Numbered from the stretch's first letter, positions 24,409-32,976 are shown. The stretch: DNA of 64,000 nt from Actinomycetospora endophytica (GCF_021026375.1 NZ_JAJNDB010000001.1:124001-188000); one strand, 5' to 3'. Program-made: numbers and translations. Notes: generated by a model not told the origin, from the sequence alone.

Positions 24409-24883
24409 ACGAATCCACTCCCGTGCGCCGGCGCACTGGTCGTTGCGCAAAGTATCCCGACAACTCGGGGAGTAGCAAGGTGTGCGCCGTCGGTGACGAT
24501 GTTCCAGGATCTTCGATCAGCACCGAGATGACGACGGGGTCCGCCCGGACGATCACGAGCGCGACTTTCGCGACGGCGTGTGCACGGCGCTGAGCATCGA
24601 GGTGTGCTCATGGATCAGTGTCGCGGGCGGCCGCCCGGCCGACGCCGCGACACTGTCCGGACTGGCCCGCTCGGTATGGGCGTCGGCTGGGAACCTCGCT
24701 CGACGCCTTCGGCCCGCACGCGTGCGCCGAGGGCCGCGAGCACTCCGCGCGGATCGACGGGGCGCTGGGAACGAGGGGCCGCAGCCAGCTCAGGCCCGGC
24801 GCCGTGCCTGGGGTAACGCCCTGTTCCACTCCCCCGATACGAGCACCGTCCGACCGGCACCTCAGAACAGGGGGACGAGGGCC
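24409..24883. other. Intergenic, divergent promoter region
   Basis: 475 nt between fucP and the 146-aa gene. It includes the perfect 14-nt palindrome listed separately. A frame around 24560-24720 reads partly protein-like but has no start, conserved motif or ribosome site, so no gene is called. Confidence 0.4.
24423..24436. promoter_or_regulatory. Perfect palindrome GTGCGCCGGCGCAC in the fucP leader
   Basis: A 14-nt perfect palindrome 15 nt upstream of the fucP start, immediately beyond its ribosome site. It could be an operator overlapping the transcript start or a small RNA stem occluding the ribosome site. Confidence 0.35.
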
Positions 24884-25324
24884 ATGAGCTGGCACGAACA
24901 CCACCTCGCGCACTCCACGAGCCGAAACACCGCCCGCAGTGCGGACGCCACGGAGCAGTTGCTGGACGGCCAGCGACGCGCGGAACTGGAGCGCGTCGGA
25001 CTCATCGACTTCAACGCACCGGCCGCAGGCGTGCGCGCCCTGGAACGCCGCCTTGCCATCGAGGGCGGCGACCCGGTCCGCAGGGTGTTCGACCTCGCCG
25101 TGCTGCGGCACCTCGCGGGTTGGGGAAGCGCCGTCGCGGTGATCGGCCTCGTGCTGGCAGGGACGGTGGGAAACGCCGCCCCGGTGGTCAGCGGTTTCGG
25201 AGGCCTCATGCTGGTCGGGGGACTCCTCTCCGCCTGTTTCGGCTTCGCGGAGATGGGCCCTTCCTCGGTACGTGTCAGTGATGCGGAGCAGTTGGCGGAC
25301 TACGAGGCTGCCCGGACGCGTTAG
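24884..25324 (+). CDS. Hypothetical two-helix membrane protein
   Basis: 146 aa. A His- and Arg-rich N-terminal part (MSWHEHHLAHSTS, then ATEQLLDGQRRAELERVGLI) is followed by two hydrophobic helices (WGSAVAVIGLVLAGTVGNAAP; VVSGFGGLMLVGGLLSACFGF) and a short acidic tail. GGGGACGAGG precedes ATG 24884. No family assignment. Upstream in-frame sequence is of non-coding quality. Confidence 0.7.
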   Translation: MSWHEHHLAHSTSRNTARSADATEQLLDGQRRAELERVGLIDFNAPAAGVRALERRLAIEGGDPVRRVFDLAVLRHLAGWGSAVAVIGLVLAGTVGNAAPVVSGFGGLMLVGGLLSACFGFAEMGPSSVRVSDAEQLADYEAARTR

Positions 25325-25497
25325 CGTCGCGAGCTGACCGATCCCGCGAGCTCGCGGACCGAGCAGGGGCGTCGACCGCCGCGGAGTCCTCGAACTCGGC
25401 GAGCTGCGCCTCGGCCACTCGCAGGCGCTGCTCGAGTGCGCGCAGTACCGTCGGCGCGTCCGAAGGCGACCGGAGCGCGTGGGGATCGGGGAACGTC

Positions 25498-25767
25498 GTG
25501 GACGACGAGCGCTGCCCGCACGACATGGTCCGTCGCTACTGCGCCCTTTGCCGACCGCGGCCTCCTGGCGTGCACTCGCACGGCTTCCGCACGAAGGGCG
25601 GCCGCGCATTCCACAACGACCAGCGATGCGCATGGCTGATCGCCGGTCAGCGCCAAGCGCGGCGTCGCGGCGACGCCGCGCACCCCGTGGAGCAAATCGC
25701 CTGGGACAGCGTCCGGCCCGGCGTCCTCGAGCCGTGCGAAGCATGTTGCGATCCGCGGCGATCTTGA
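25498..25767 (+). CDS. Small Cys/His-rich conserved protein
   Basis: 89 aa from GTG 25498. It has an N-terminal CPHDMVRRYCALC (C-x-H and C-x-x-C), a central GGRAFHNDQRCAWLIAGQRQARRRG and a C-terminal EQIAWDSVRPGVLEPCEACC. The spaced Cys/His groups suggest a structural zinc site. It resembles an actinobacterial family of small putative zinc-binding proteins I know only as hypothetical. GGGGAAC lies ahead of the start. It is flanked by unrelated genes on the same strand. Confidence 0.6.
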   Translation: MDDERCPHDMVRRYCALCRPRPPGVHSHGFRTKGGRAFHNDQRCAWLIAGQRQARRRGDAAHPVEQIAWDSVRPGVLEPCEACCDPRRS

Positions 25768-25898
25768 GTGCAAGGCGGATTCGGCACAGGCGCGCGCCGA
25801 CGACCGCTTCCGGCTTCGAACGGCCCCGAAATAGTCAAACGATTGTGCGAGTATCCTGGCCGCAGGCCACGCGCCGAGTGGCCCCGGGAAAGGACGAC

Positions 25899-26582
25899 GT
25901 GGTGCCCTCGCTACCGGTCGACGACGCCGGGCCGGTCCCGGCGCCGGCGCGACCCCGGCCGGAGCCGCGCTGGCCGATGGTCCTCGCCGTCACCGTCGCG
26001 ATCGCATTGCAGGTCGCGCTGCCGGGACGGTTCGCCCCCGGCCACCGCCTCGTACCGTTCCTCGAACTGGTCCTGCTGATCGGGCTGTTCCTCGCCAACC
26101 CGGGGCGGATCGATCGGCGGGCGATGTGGCTTCGGCGAGCCAGCATCGCGCTGATCGCGATGATCTCGGCGACCAACGCCTGGTCCGCGGTCCGCCTCGT
26201 CCTCGACATCATCGGGGGCGCCGCCGACGACGCGATCGCCCTGCTCTCGTCCGGGGCATCGATCTGGGCGACCAACGTGATCGTCTTCGGGCTCTGGTAC
26301 TGGGAGTTCGACCGCGGCGGGCCACACACCCGCGTCTACGCACCACCCCGGTTCCCCGACTTCGCGTTCCCCCAGGACCAGGATCCGGCCTTGGCCCGCC
26401 CCGGGTGGAGCCCGCGTTTCGTGGACTACCTCTACATGTCGTTCACCAACGCGACCGCGTTCAGCCCGACCGACGTCATGCCCCTGGCCCGGTGGGCGAA
26501 GCTGACGATGATGACGCAGTCGGCGATCTCGCTGGCCACGGTGACCCTCGTGGTCGCGCGCGCCATCGGCCTCTTCAAGTGA
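25899..26582 (+). CDS. DUF1345-like integral membrane protein
   Basis: 227 aa from tandem GTG codons at 25899/25902 with GGAAAGGACG upstream. A Pro-rich lead (VPAPARPRPEP) precedes about five helices. The C-terminal block FVDYLYMSFTNATAFSPTDV followed by MPLARWAKLTMMTQSAISLA is characteristic; it resembles the pore-like SFT motif of DUF1345 membrane proteins but is not a clear match. A long in-frame extension upstream has no protein-like features. Function unknown. Confidence 0.72.
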   Translation: MVPSLPVDDAGPVPAPARPRPEPRWPMVLAVTVAIALQVALPGRFAPGHRLVPFLELVLLIGLFLANPGRIDRRAMWLRRASIALIAMISATNAWSAVRLVLDIIGGAADDAIALLSSGASIWATNVIVFGLWYWEFDRGGPHTRVYAPPRFPDFAFPQDQDPALARPGWSPRFVDYLYMSFTNATAFSPTDVMPLARWAKLTMMTQSAISLATVTLVVARAIGLFK

Positions 26583-26615
26583 TCGTCGCCGAGGCCTGGC
26601 GCCGGCCGGCTTCGC

Positions 26616-27389
26616 TCACCGCACCGCGAGGAACAGATAGCGGTTCAGGCTGAAGAAGTAGTCGGGGCCGAGGCTCTCCAGGTCGGCCCGCCAGGCCGTC
26701 ACGTCCGCCTCGGTCACGCCGGCCCGGCCGGGCACGAACCCGGAGACGAAATCGATCACTCCGGCGCTGAGCGTGTTCGGGTCGTGGCCGACGTTGAGCA
26801 TGGGCAGCACCTCACGACGGGTCACCGTGAAGCCCGCGTCATGGAGCAACCGACCCAGCCGGCGAGGCAGATGCGGGTCGGCCACATGCTCGTCCCACGC
26901 GGTCAGGATCCGCTGCATCCTTCCGACGTCGGACGAATGCCAGACGAGCGAGTCCCAGTCGGTGTCCAGCACCAGCAGCCGGCCGCCCGCGCGCAGCACC
27001 CGGTGCGCCTCGGCCAGGGCACCCGGCATGTCCGGCACGTACTCGTACACCTGAACCGCGGTGAGGACGTCGAAGGACGCATCGGGGAACGGCAGCCCGC
27101 TCGCGTCGCCGGCGCGGACACGCACCGTGGCTCCGCCGTCCGGTGGGACGCTGTCCGCGGCGAGGGCGAGCATGGCCGGGCTGGGGTCCACGCCGGTCAC
27201 GCTGCCGGACGGCCCGATCCGCGCGGCGAGTTCACAGGCCAGGGCGCCGTTACCGCACCCGACGTCGAGCGCGTCCTCACCGGGCAACGGATCGCTCAGG
27301 TCCAGCACCGCGGCGCGCTGCGCGACCATGTCCGGCGTCCGGTACGCGATCTCGAGGGCGTGCGCGAGGTCGTCGTCGAGTGCACCCAT
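26616..27389 (-). CDS. SAM-dependent methyltransferase
   Basis: 257 aa, class I fold. Motif I is ALDVGCGNGALACELA, motif II region VTGVDPSPAML, followed by GDASGLPFPDASFD and the post-motif AHRVLRAGGRLLVLDTDWDS. The latter part (YEYVPDMPGALAEAHR) resembles UbiE/arsenite-methyltransferase-like small-molecule methylases. Substrate unknown. ATG 27389. It is convergent with the preceding membrane gene, 33 nt away, and upstream of a membrane-protein pair on the same strand. Confidence 0.88.
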   Translation of the reverse strand: MGALDDDLAHALEIAYRTPDMVAQRAAVLDLSDPLPGEDALDVGCGNGALACELAARIGPSGSVTGVDPSPAMLALAADSVPPDGGATVRVRAGDASGLPFPDASFDVLTAVQVYEYVPDMPGALAEAHRVLRAGGRLLVLDTDWDSLVWHSSDVGRMQRILTAWDEHVADPHLPRRLGRLLHDAGFTVTRREVLPMLNVGHDPNTLSAGVIDFVSGFVPGRAGVTEADVTAWRADLESLGPDYFFSLNRYLFLAVR

Positions 27390-27460
27390 AGCTCATCGTG
27401 ACCCGCATCGGTGTGAGCGCCAACCTCATCGAGAGGGGTGGTGATCAGATGCCGTAGCCC

Positions 27461-27697
27461 TCAGCCGGTATCGGAACCGCTCCCGGTGCCCGACGTCGAT
27501 CGGGCTGCGCGCCACAGGCTCGTCGGTAACACGACTGCCACGGCGGCGGGCAGCACCCACCACACCGGAATCGCAGTGGTGGCAGCGAGCCAGAAGGTGC
27601 CGGCCAGCGCGAGCACCACCGCCACCGCGACCTGCCAGTCGTCACCGACGATGAAGTCGTACCAGAACGCGAAGAACGCCTTGACCGCGTGGATCAC
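27461..27697 (-). CDS. Small membrane protein coupled to the COG4280-type gene
   Basis: 78 aa. MIHAVKAFFAFWYDFIVGDD is followed by two hydrophobic segments (VAVAVVLALAGTFWLAATT; VWWVLPAAVAVVLPTSLW) and a Ser/Gly-rich tail. The ATG overlaps the stop codon of the upstream 261-aa gene (ATGA at 27694-27697), so the two are translated together and probably act together. FWYDFIVGDDW is typical of a small partner seen beside this membrane protein in other actinomycetes, as I recall. Confidence 0.72.
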   Translation of the reverse strand: MIHAVKAFFAFWYDFIVGDDWQVAVAVVLALAGTFWLAATTAIPVWWVLPAAVAVVLPTSLWRAARSTSGTGSGSDTG

Positions 27698-28479
27698 GAC
27701 CCGGCCACCTCGCTGGTGGAGCGGCCGACCTCACGTGCGGGGCGGGCCGGCCGGATCAGCGCGACCAGAGCCAGCGCGAAGAGCGCCACCGCCGGGATCA
27801 GCACCAGCAGCGCGGCGTCGCCCCCGGGCCAGACGGCGCCGGCGCCTTCGGCGCCCCAGAACATCCCGAACGACGTCAGCAGGATGCCCACCACGAACTT
27901 GAGCGTGTTCTCCGGGACCCGCGCCAGCGGGGCACGCACCGCGACTCCTGCGGTGGCCACCGCCATGACCGCGGCCACCGCCGCCACCGCGGCCAGCGGA
28001 ATGTTCCGGGCGTTGGCCCCGAAGGTCAGCGCGATGAACACGACCTCGAGCCCCTCGAGCAGGACACCCTTGAACGAGAGGGTGAATCCATACCAGTCGG
28101 ACACCAGGCGCTGAGGCCGTCCGGAGTCGTCGCTGCGCGGGGCGGCCCGGGCGGCTGCCGTCTCGGCGTCGAAGATCGCGTTCTCGTCGTGGCGGGCCTT
28201 GAGCCCGCTCGCGCGCAGGATCGCCTTGCGCAGCCACCCCAGCCCGAACACCAGCAGCAGCCCGCCCACGACCATGCGCAGCGCGTCGAGTGGTATCAAC
28301 GTCAACGCCGGGCCCAGCGCCGCCACGAGCAGCGCGAGCACGACGAGGCCGCCGAGTACTCCGATGATCGCCGAGCGCCAGTCCCGGCTGGTGCCCACGG
28401 CCAGCACGATGGTCAAGGCCTCGACGGCTTCGACCACGCAGGCCAGGAACACCGCCGCGAACAACGCCCCGCTGCCCAT
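27694..28479 (-). CDS. COG4280-type multi-helix membrane protein
   Basis: 261 aa with about seven helices. CVVEAVEALTIVLAVGTSRDW and the internal repeat-like FKGVLLEGLEVVFIALTFG carry acidic residues inside helices (VEAVEA; LLEGLEVV), as in cation-exchanger-like TMEM165/GDT1 and LysE-type folds. A long polar loop (RASGLKARHDENAIFDAE) links the halves. I assign it to predicted membrane family COG4280; transport of a divalent cation is a guess. ATG 28479 is chosen over 28500 because GGAGGG lies 6 nt upstream. Confidence 0.75.
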   Translation of the reverse strand: MGSGALFAAVFLACVVEAVEALTIVLAVGTSRDWRSAIIGVLGGLVVLALLVAALGPALTLIPLDALRMVVGGLLLVFGLGWLRKAILRASGLKARHDENAIFDAETAAARAAPRSDDSGRPQRLVSDWYGFTLSFKGVLLEGLEVVFIALTFGANARNIPLAAVAAVAAVMAVATAGVAVRAPLARVPENTLKFVVGILLTSFGMFWGAEGAGAVWPGGDAALLVLIPAVALFALALVALIRPARPAREVGRSTSEVAGS

Positions 28480-28615
28480 CGCAAGCCCTCCCTCTTCCAT
28501 CCGTGTTCTCCGCCGGAAGTGTCGCGAGCACCCAGCATCATCGGTGGCGGGTTAAAGGCTCGACAATTGCTGCGCGAGCGTCCCGTGCGGCCCTACCCGC
28601 CGCCGGTGGCCGGGT

Positions 28616-28795
28616 TCAGGGCGTGACAGGAGGAAGCGAGCGGTGCCAGACCTCGGCGATCGAGGTGGCGATGGCTCGGACCCGCTCCGGCCTGGGTGTC
28701 CGTTCCGGAAGACCGATGTGGACGTAGGCCATCTGTTCGACCATCGAGCCCAGGCATTCGGCGAGCAGCTCGAAGTCGGTCTCGCCGATCGCCCC
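28616..28795 (-). pseudogene. C-terminal fragment of a TetR-family regulator
   Basis: About 58 codons ending in a stop at 28616 read FELLAECLGSMVEQMAYVHI, then RVRAIATSIAEVWHRSL, the closing helices of a TetR ligand-binding domain. The DNA-binding half is absent: its place is taken by the opposite-strand PEP-utiliser fragment. There is no start codon with protein-like sequence. Confidence 0.65.
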
Positions 28796-29041
28796 GGCGC
28801 GGTGCCGGGCCCCGGCGACATCCTCGTCGCCCCGATCACCGACCCGTCCTGGACCCCGCTGTTCGTGGCCGCCTCGGCCGTCGTCGTCGACGTGGGCGCA
28901 CCGTTCTCCCACGCCGCCATCGTCAGCCGTGAGCTCGGGATCCCCTGCGTGGTGTCGGCGACCGACGCCACGAGCCGGATCACCGACGGCGCCACGATCG
29001 AGGTCGACGGCACCGCCGCGACCGTCACGATCGTCGGCTGA
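28796..29041 (+). pseudogene. C-terminal swivelling-domain fragment of a PEP-utilising enzyme
   Basis: About 80 codons read GDILVAPITDPSWTPLF, then GAPFSHAAIVSRELGIPCVV, the phosphohistidine swivelling domain of PEP synthase/rifampin phosphotransferase-type enzymes, with the catalytic His in SHAAIV intact. The domain normally closes a protein of more than 500 residues; the ATP-grasp and substrate domains are missing. The frame remains open upstream only because it is antisense to the TetR fragment. Confidence 0.7.
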
Positions 29042-29053
29042 TCAGCTGACGAT
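29030..29053. terminator. Near-perfect 24-bp palindrome across a stop codon
   Basis: ATCGTCGGCTGA joined to TCAGCTGACGAT; the arms are complementary except for one pair. It spans the TGA of the PEP-utiliser fragment and lies 48 nt past the end of the minus-strand SDR gene, so it could end transcription from either side. It lacks a T run; a factor-assisted or weak terminator is possible. Confidence 0.35.
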
Positions 29054-29100
29054 CACGCCGAGGCCGTCACGAGACGGGCGAAGTGCTCGGGCCGGGGGGC

Positions 29101-29856
29101 TCAATGGATGTGCGAGCCGCCGTTGACGTCGTAGGTGGCGCCGGTGATGTAGCCGGCGCCCTCGCGGCAGAGAAAGACGATCACGTCGGCGACGTCGGAG
29201 ACCTGGCCGAAGCGCCCGACCGGGGTCGCCGCCCGCAGCGCGTCCCCGCGCTCGCCCGCCAGGGCGTCCCCGGTGATGTCGGTGTCGATCAGGCCGGGGG
29301 CGACGGCGTTGACGGTCACCCCGGTCGGGCCGACCTCACGGGCGAGAGCACGGGCGAACCCGAGCTGGGCGGCCTTCGCCGCGGAGTAGCCGACCCCGCC
29401 GAACACCCCGCCCCCGCGCTCGGCCGAGACCGAGGACAGGAACACCACGCGACCGAACCCCCGCTCCATCATGCCCGGCAGCAGTCGGCGGGTGATCGCG
29501 AACGCTCCCCCGACATTGACGTCGAACAACCGGTCCCACTCCTCGTCGGTGACCTCGAGGAACGGGGTCGGCGAGGTGATCCCGGCGTTGTTGATCAGTG
29601 CCCCGACCGGCGGCAGCTCGGCGTCCACGTGAGCCAGGGCCGCGTCGAGGGACGCCGGGTCGGTGACGTCGGCCGCCAGCCCGAGCGCGCTCACGCCGTG
29701 GGCCGCGGCGACCTCCTCGGCCGTACCCACGGCCCCGTCCAGGTCGAGCGCGGCGACGTGCCACCCGGCCGCGGCCAGGGCGTGCGCGGTCGCGCGACCG
29801 ATGCCGCGTCGGGAGCCGGCGCCGGTGACGACGGCGGTCATCTCGGGCAGGGACAC
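29101..29856 (-). CDS. SDR-family oxidoreductase
   Basis: 251 aa. A classical short-chain dehydrogenase: GAGSRRGIG nucleotide motif near residue 12, LINNAGITSP, catalytic Ser in FLSSVSAERGG, Y-x-x-x-K as YSAAKAAQ, and a C-terminal GATYDVNGG. The GTG start at 29856 has GAGGAGGA upstream. It is the last gene of the RuBisCO-like operon, 17 nt after the transketolase C-subunit, so it probably oxidises or reduces a pathway sugar or sugar acid with NAD(P)H. The specific reaction is not known. Confidence 0.9.
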   Translation of the reverse strand: MSLPEMTAVVTGAGSRRGIGRATAHALAAAGWHVAALDLDGAVGTAEEVAAAHGVSALGLAADVTDPASLDAALAHVDAELPPVGALINNAGITSPTPFLEVTDEEWDRLFDVNVGGAFAITRRLLPGMMERGFGRVVFLSSVSAERGGGVFGGVGYSAAKAAQLGFARALAREVGPTGVTVNAVAPGLIDTDITGDALAGERGDALRAATPVGRFGQVSDVADVIVFLCREGAGYITGATYDVNGGSHIH

Positions 29857-29873
29857 GGTGTCCTCCTCCTCGG

Positions 29874-30848
29874 TCAGGCCAGCTCGGCGCGGATGCGGGC
29901 GACCAGGGCGTCGGTGGACAGGCCGTAGCGCTCGTGCAGGGTCGGCAGCGCCCCGGCGGCGAGGAACTGGTCGGGCAGCGCGACCTGGCCGAAGCGGGCG
30001 GCCACCCCGGCGAGGGCGAGGGTCGAGCCGACGGCCTCGCCGAGCCCGCCGATGACGGTGTGGTTCTCGCAGGTCAGCACGAGCCGGTCGGTGCCGGCGG
30101 CGGCGAGGATCGCGTCCTGGTCCAGGGGCTTGATCGTCGGAACGTGGAGGACGGCGACGTCGACGTGGTCGGCTTCGAGACGTGCGGCGGCCTGCAGCGC
30201 CCGCATCGTCATGAGCCCGGTGGAGATGAGCACGACGTCACGGCCGCCGCGCAGCTCGGCGGCCCGCCCGAGCTCGAAGCGGTAGTCGTACTCGTCGAGG
30301 ACGGTGGGCACCGCCCCGCGCAGCAGCCGCAGGTAGGTCGGGCCGTCGTGGTCGGCCAGGGCGGGGACCGCCTGCTCGAGGTCGACCGAGTCGCAGGGAT
30401 CGACGATCGTCAGGTTCGGGCAGCCACGCAGGATCGCCAGGTCCTCGGTGGCCTGGTGGCTGGGCCCGTAGCCGGTGGTCAGCCCGGGGAGCCCGCCGAC
30501 GACGGTGACGTTGAGGCCGGGCTCGGCGATGTCGAGGCAGAGGAAGTCGTAGGCACGCCGGCTCGCGAACACCGCGTAGGTCGTCGCGAACGGGACGAGC
30601 CCGACCTCGGCCATCCCGGCCGCCGCGCCGAGCAGGACCTGCTCGGACATCCCCATCTGGAAGAACCGGTCGGGGTGGGCTTCCCGGAAGACGTGCATGT
30701 CGGTGTACTTCGTCAGGTCCGCCGAGAGCCCCACGATCTCGGGCCGCTCCTGCGCCAGAGCAGCGAGCGCGTGGCCGAACGGGGCCTGGGTGGTCCGCTG
30801 GTCGGGGTCGGCGAACGACGCGATCATCGCCGAGGTCCTCGCGGTCAT
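29874..30848 (-). CDS. Transketolase C-terminal subunit
   Basis: 324 aa. It covers the pyrimidine-binding and C-terminal domains: FQMGMSEQVLLGAAAGMAEVG contains the cofactor-activating Glu; ATTYAVFASRRAYDFL and GPSHQATEDLAILR are conserved; CENHTVIGGLGEAV begins the C-terminal domain. With the N-subunit it forms a split TPP-dependent transketolase. Split transketolases of this type occur in sugar-specific clusters rather than the pentose phosphate pathway. Its ATG overlaps the N-subunit stop (ATGA). Confidence 0.92.
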   Translation of the reverse strand: MTARTSAMIASFADPDQRTTQAPFGHALAALAQERPEIVGLSADLTKYTDMHVFREAHPDRFFQMGMSEQVLLGAAAGMAEVGLVPFATTYAVFASRRAYDFLCLDIAEPGLNVTVVGGLPGLTTGYGPSHQATEDLAILRGCPNLTIVDPCDSVDLEQAVPALADHDGPTYLRLLRGAVPTVLDEYDYRFELGRAAELRGGRDVVLISTGLMTMRALQAAARLEADHVDVAVLHVPTIKPLDQDAILAAAGTDRLVLTCENHTVIGGLGEAVGSTLALAGVAARFGQVALPDQFLAAGALPTLHERYGLSTDALVARIRAELA

Positions 30849-31690
30849 CCGGCACCTCCTGCCGAGAGTTGGTCGCGGGCGCTCTGCCACTCGTCGGCCT
30901 CGACGCGCAGGAAGTGCGACTTCTCCCGCTGCTCGAGCATCGGCACGCCGTGCCCGGGACGGGTGTCGCAGAGCAGGATCGACGGGGCGGACGGTGCCGC
31001 GGTGAGCTCGTCGAGGGCGGCGAGCAGCGCGGCGATGTCGTGACCGTCGACGCGGCGCGCGCGCCACCCGAACGCCCGCCACTTCTCGGGCAGCGGGTCC
31101 ATCCCCTGGATACCGACGGTGGGACCGTCGGCCTGCAGGGCGTTGACGTCGACGACGGCGAGGACGTTGTCCAGACCGTGGTGGGCGCACGCCATGGCCG
31201 CCTCCCACGTCGAGCCCTCGTTGAGCTCGCCGTCGGAGAGCAGGTTCACGACGCGGGCCGGGTTCCCCTGGTGACGGAGGCCGAGAGCCATGCCGGTCGC
31301 CACTCCCAGCCCGTGGCCGAGCGACCCGCCGGAGATCTCCATTCCGGGGGTGTAGGAGGCCATCGCCGACATCGGCAGGCGGGAACCGTCGGACCCGTAG
31401 GTCTCCAGCTCCTCGACCCCGACGATGCCCGCCTCGGCGAAGGCGGCGTAGGCCGCGATGGCGTAGTGGCCGACCGAGAGCAGGAAGCGGTCCCGTCCGG
31501 GCCAGTCGAGCTCGTCGGGACGGAATCGCAGGACCTCCCCGAAGAGCACGGCGAGCACGTCGGCGACCCCGAGCGCCTGCCCGATGTACCCCTGTCCCTG
31601 GACCTCGCCCATGTCCAGGGCGTATCCGCGGATGCGGTGCGCGCTCGCGCGCAGGCGCGCGACGCGCTCGGAGACCGGTGCGGTGGTCAT
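30845..31690 (-). CDS. Transketolase N-terminal subunit
   Basis: 281 aa. It covers the TPP-diphosphate-binding domain: GSLGHGLGVATGMALG, then LLSDGELNEGSTWEA and VDVNALQ supply the Mg/diphosphate motif (D-G-...-N). GHYAIAAYAAFAEAG is the usual early block with a catalytic His. It moves a two-carbon unit from a ketose phosphate to an aldose together with the adjacent subunit. It overlaps the kinase stop by ATGA, so kinase, N- and C-subunits are translated in series. The likely donor is the product of the kinase/RuBisCO-like pair; this is inference. Confidence 0.92.
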   Translation of the reverse strand: MTTAPVSERVARLRASAHRIRGYALDMGEVQGQGYIGQALGVADVLAVLFGEVLRFRPDELDWPGRDRFLLSVGHYAIAAYAAFAEAGIVGVEELETYGSDGSRLPMSAMASYTPGMEISGGSLGHGLGVATGMALGLRHQGNPARVVNLLSDGELNEGSTWEAAMACAHHGLDNVLAVVDVNALQADGPTVGIQGMDPLPEKWRAFGWRARRVDGHDIAALLAALDELTAAPSAPSILLCDTRPGHGVPMLEQREKSHFLRVEADEWQSARDQLSAGGAG

Positions 31691-32976
31691 CTCGCCTCCT
31701 CGAGCCCGTCGGCGAAGCGACGGAGGATGTCGACGGGGCCGACCTGTCCACCCTTGAGCACGAGGCGGCAGCCGGCCGGCACGGCGTCGTCGTCGGTGCG
31801 GCAGATCGGGCCGACCGGGACGAACTGGTCGGTGACGCGCAGCTCCCGCACGCCGAGGGCCGCGAGCGCATGGCTGGAGGTGTCGCCGCCGCAGACCATC
31901 ACGTCGCGGGTGTGGCCGTCGGTGACCGCGGCGCGCACCGCCTCGGCGAGACGCCCGCCGACCGCCCGCGGCGACACCGGACCGTCGCGCAGCCGCTCGT
32001 CCTGCGGGCCGCGAACGGTGTGGGCGACGACGTGCTCGCCGCGGCGCAGCCCGTCGACGACCCGGGAGACCCAGGCCCCGTCGTCGTCCTCCCCCGGTAG
32101 CGGGACCGCGACCTCGCACCAGCCGGCCCCGACGGCGTCGCCGATCTGGTCGCCGGTGACCGCCGAGGCCGAGGCACTGACCACGAGGACCGGACCGGTG
32201 GCCCGGGCCCCCGACGGCGGCACCGGCGCCGACCGTCCGCGCCGCCGTGCCAGCGCCGCCATCACGCCACCCGAGCCGACCACCAGCGCGGGACCGGGCC
32301 CGGGGTCGTCGAGCAGGGCGGCCGCGACGCGGTCCATGTCCTCCTCGGTCGTCGCGTCGACGACGAACGCCGGTCCGCGCCCCGTCCGCTCCTCGGCCCA
32401 CCGGCGGGCGAACGAGCCGTCGGCGTGGGCGGGCAGCTGCACGGCGGGCAGATCGGGGGTCCCGGTCAGCTGCTCGCCCAGGACGCGGCGCAGGTCGGCC
32501 TCGTGCATCGGCGTCGAGGGATGGTGGGCCATCACCGGGTGGCGGTCGAGCCGGTGGACGGCGTCGCCGGAGCGGCCGAAGTGGTTGCTGAACGCGGTGT
32601 AGCGGCCGAAGTCGGGCTGCGCCGGCGCGACCGGGACGGGCCCGTGCCGGGGGAACGCCTCGGCGAGGAGCTCGATCCCGCGCCCGATGCTCCCCGTCGT
32701 CGGGGAGCTGTCGAAGGTCGAACAGACCTTGTAGAGCACGACGTCCAGGTCCGGCCGCGCCGCGATCGGGACCAGCCCGGCCCGCACCTCGGCCTCGAGC
32801 TCGGCCCCCGACAGCGAGCGGGCGGTACCCGCGATCCCGACGACGTCGGCATCCGGCAGACCCGTCGCCGGGTCCAGGACGAGAGCGGCGTCGAGGCCGT
32901 GGCGGTGGGCCCGGGCGAGGACGTCACTGGCGCCGGTGAGGTCGTCGGCGAAGAACCCGACGACGGCCGCCGCCAT
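31687..32976 (-). CDS. DUF1537 four-carbon acid sugar kinase family
   Basis: 429 aa. The N-terminal FFADDLTGASDVLARA and VLYKVCSTFDSSPTTGSIG are the substrate-domain signatures of DUF1537 kinases; VVCGGDTSSHAL-like MVCGGDTSSHAL and LVLKGGQVGPVDIL form the ATP-binding C-terminal domain. Family members phosphorylate D-threonate, L-erythronate, and 3-oxo-isoapionate (OiaK). Position immediately after a RuBisCO-like gene, overlapping by one base (TGATG), favours the last type: phosphorylation of a 3-oxo sugar acid before decarboxylation. The substrate is inferred from context only. Confidence 0.9.
   Translation of the reverse strand: MAAAVVGFFADDLTGASDVLARAHRHGLDAALVLDPATGLPDADVVGIAGTARSLSGAELEAEVRAGLVPIAARPDLDVVLYKVCSTFDSSPTTGSIGRGIELLAEAFPRHGPVPVAPAQPDFGRYTAFSNHFGRSGDAVHRLDRHPVMAHHPSTPMHEADLRRVLGEQLTGTPDLPAVQLPAHADGSFARRWAEERTGRGPAFVVDATTEEDMDRVAAALLDDPGPGPALVVGSGGVMAALARRRGRSAPVPPSGARATGPVLVVSASASAVTGDQIGDAVGAGWCEVAVPLPGEDDDGAWVSRVVDGLRRGEHVVAHTVRGPQDERLRDGPVSPRAVGGRLAEAVRAAVTDGHTRDVMVCGGDTSSHALAALGVRELRVTDQFVPVGPICRTDDDAVPAGCRLVLKGGQVGPVDILRRFADGLEEAR

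Noticed and set aside
24560-24720. Protein-like plus-strand reading upstream of the 146-aa gene, faintly reminiscent of an ANTAR domain.
   Set aside because: No start codon, no ribosome site and too few matching positions to support even a remnant.
25275-25526. Minus-strand frame with a coiled-coil-like stretch (LRALEQRLRVAEAQLAEFED).
   Set aside because: It overlaps the better supported genes on the plus strand at both ends and lacks a ribosome site. It may be a decayed fragment but cannot be supported.
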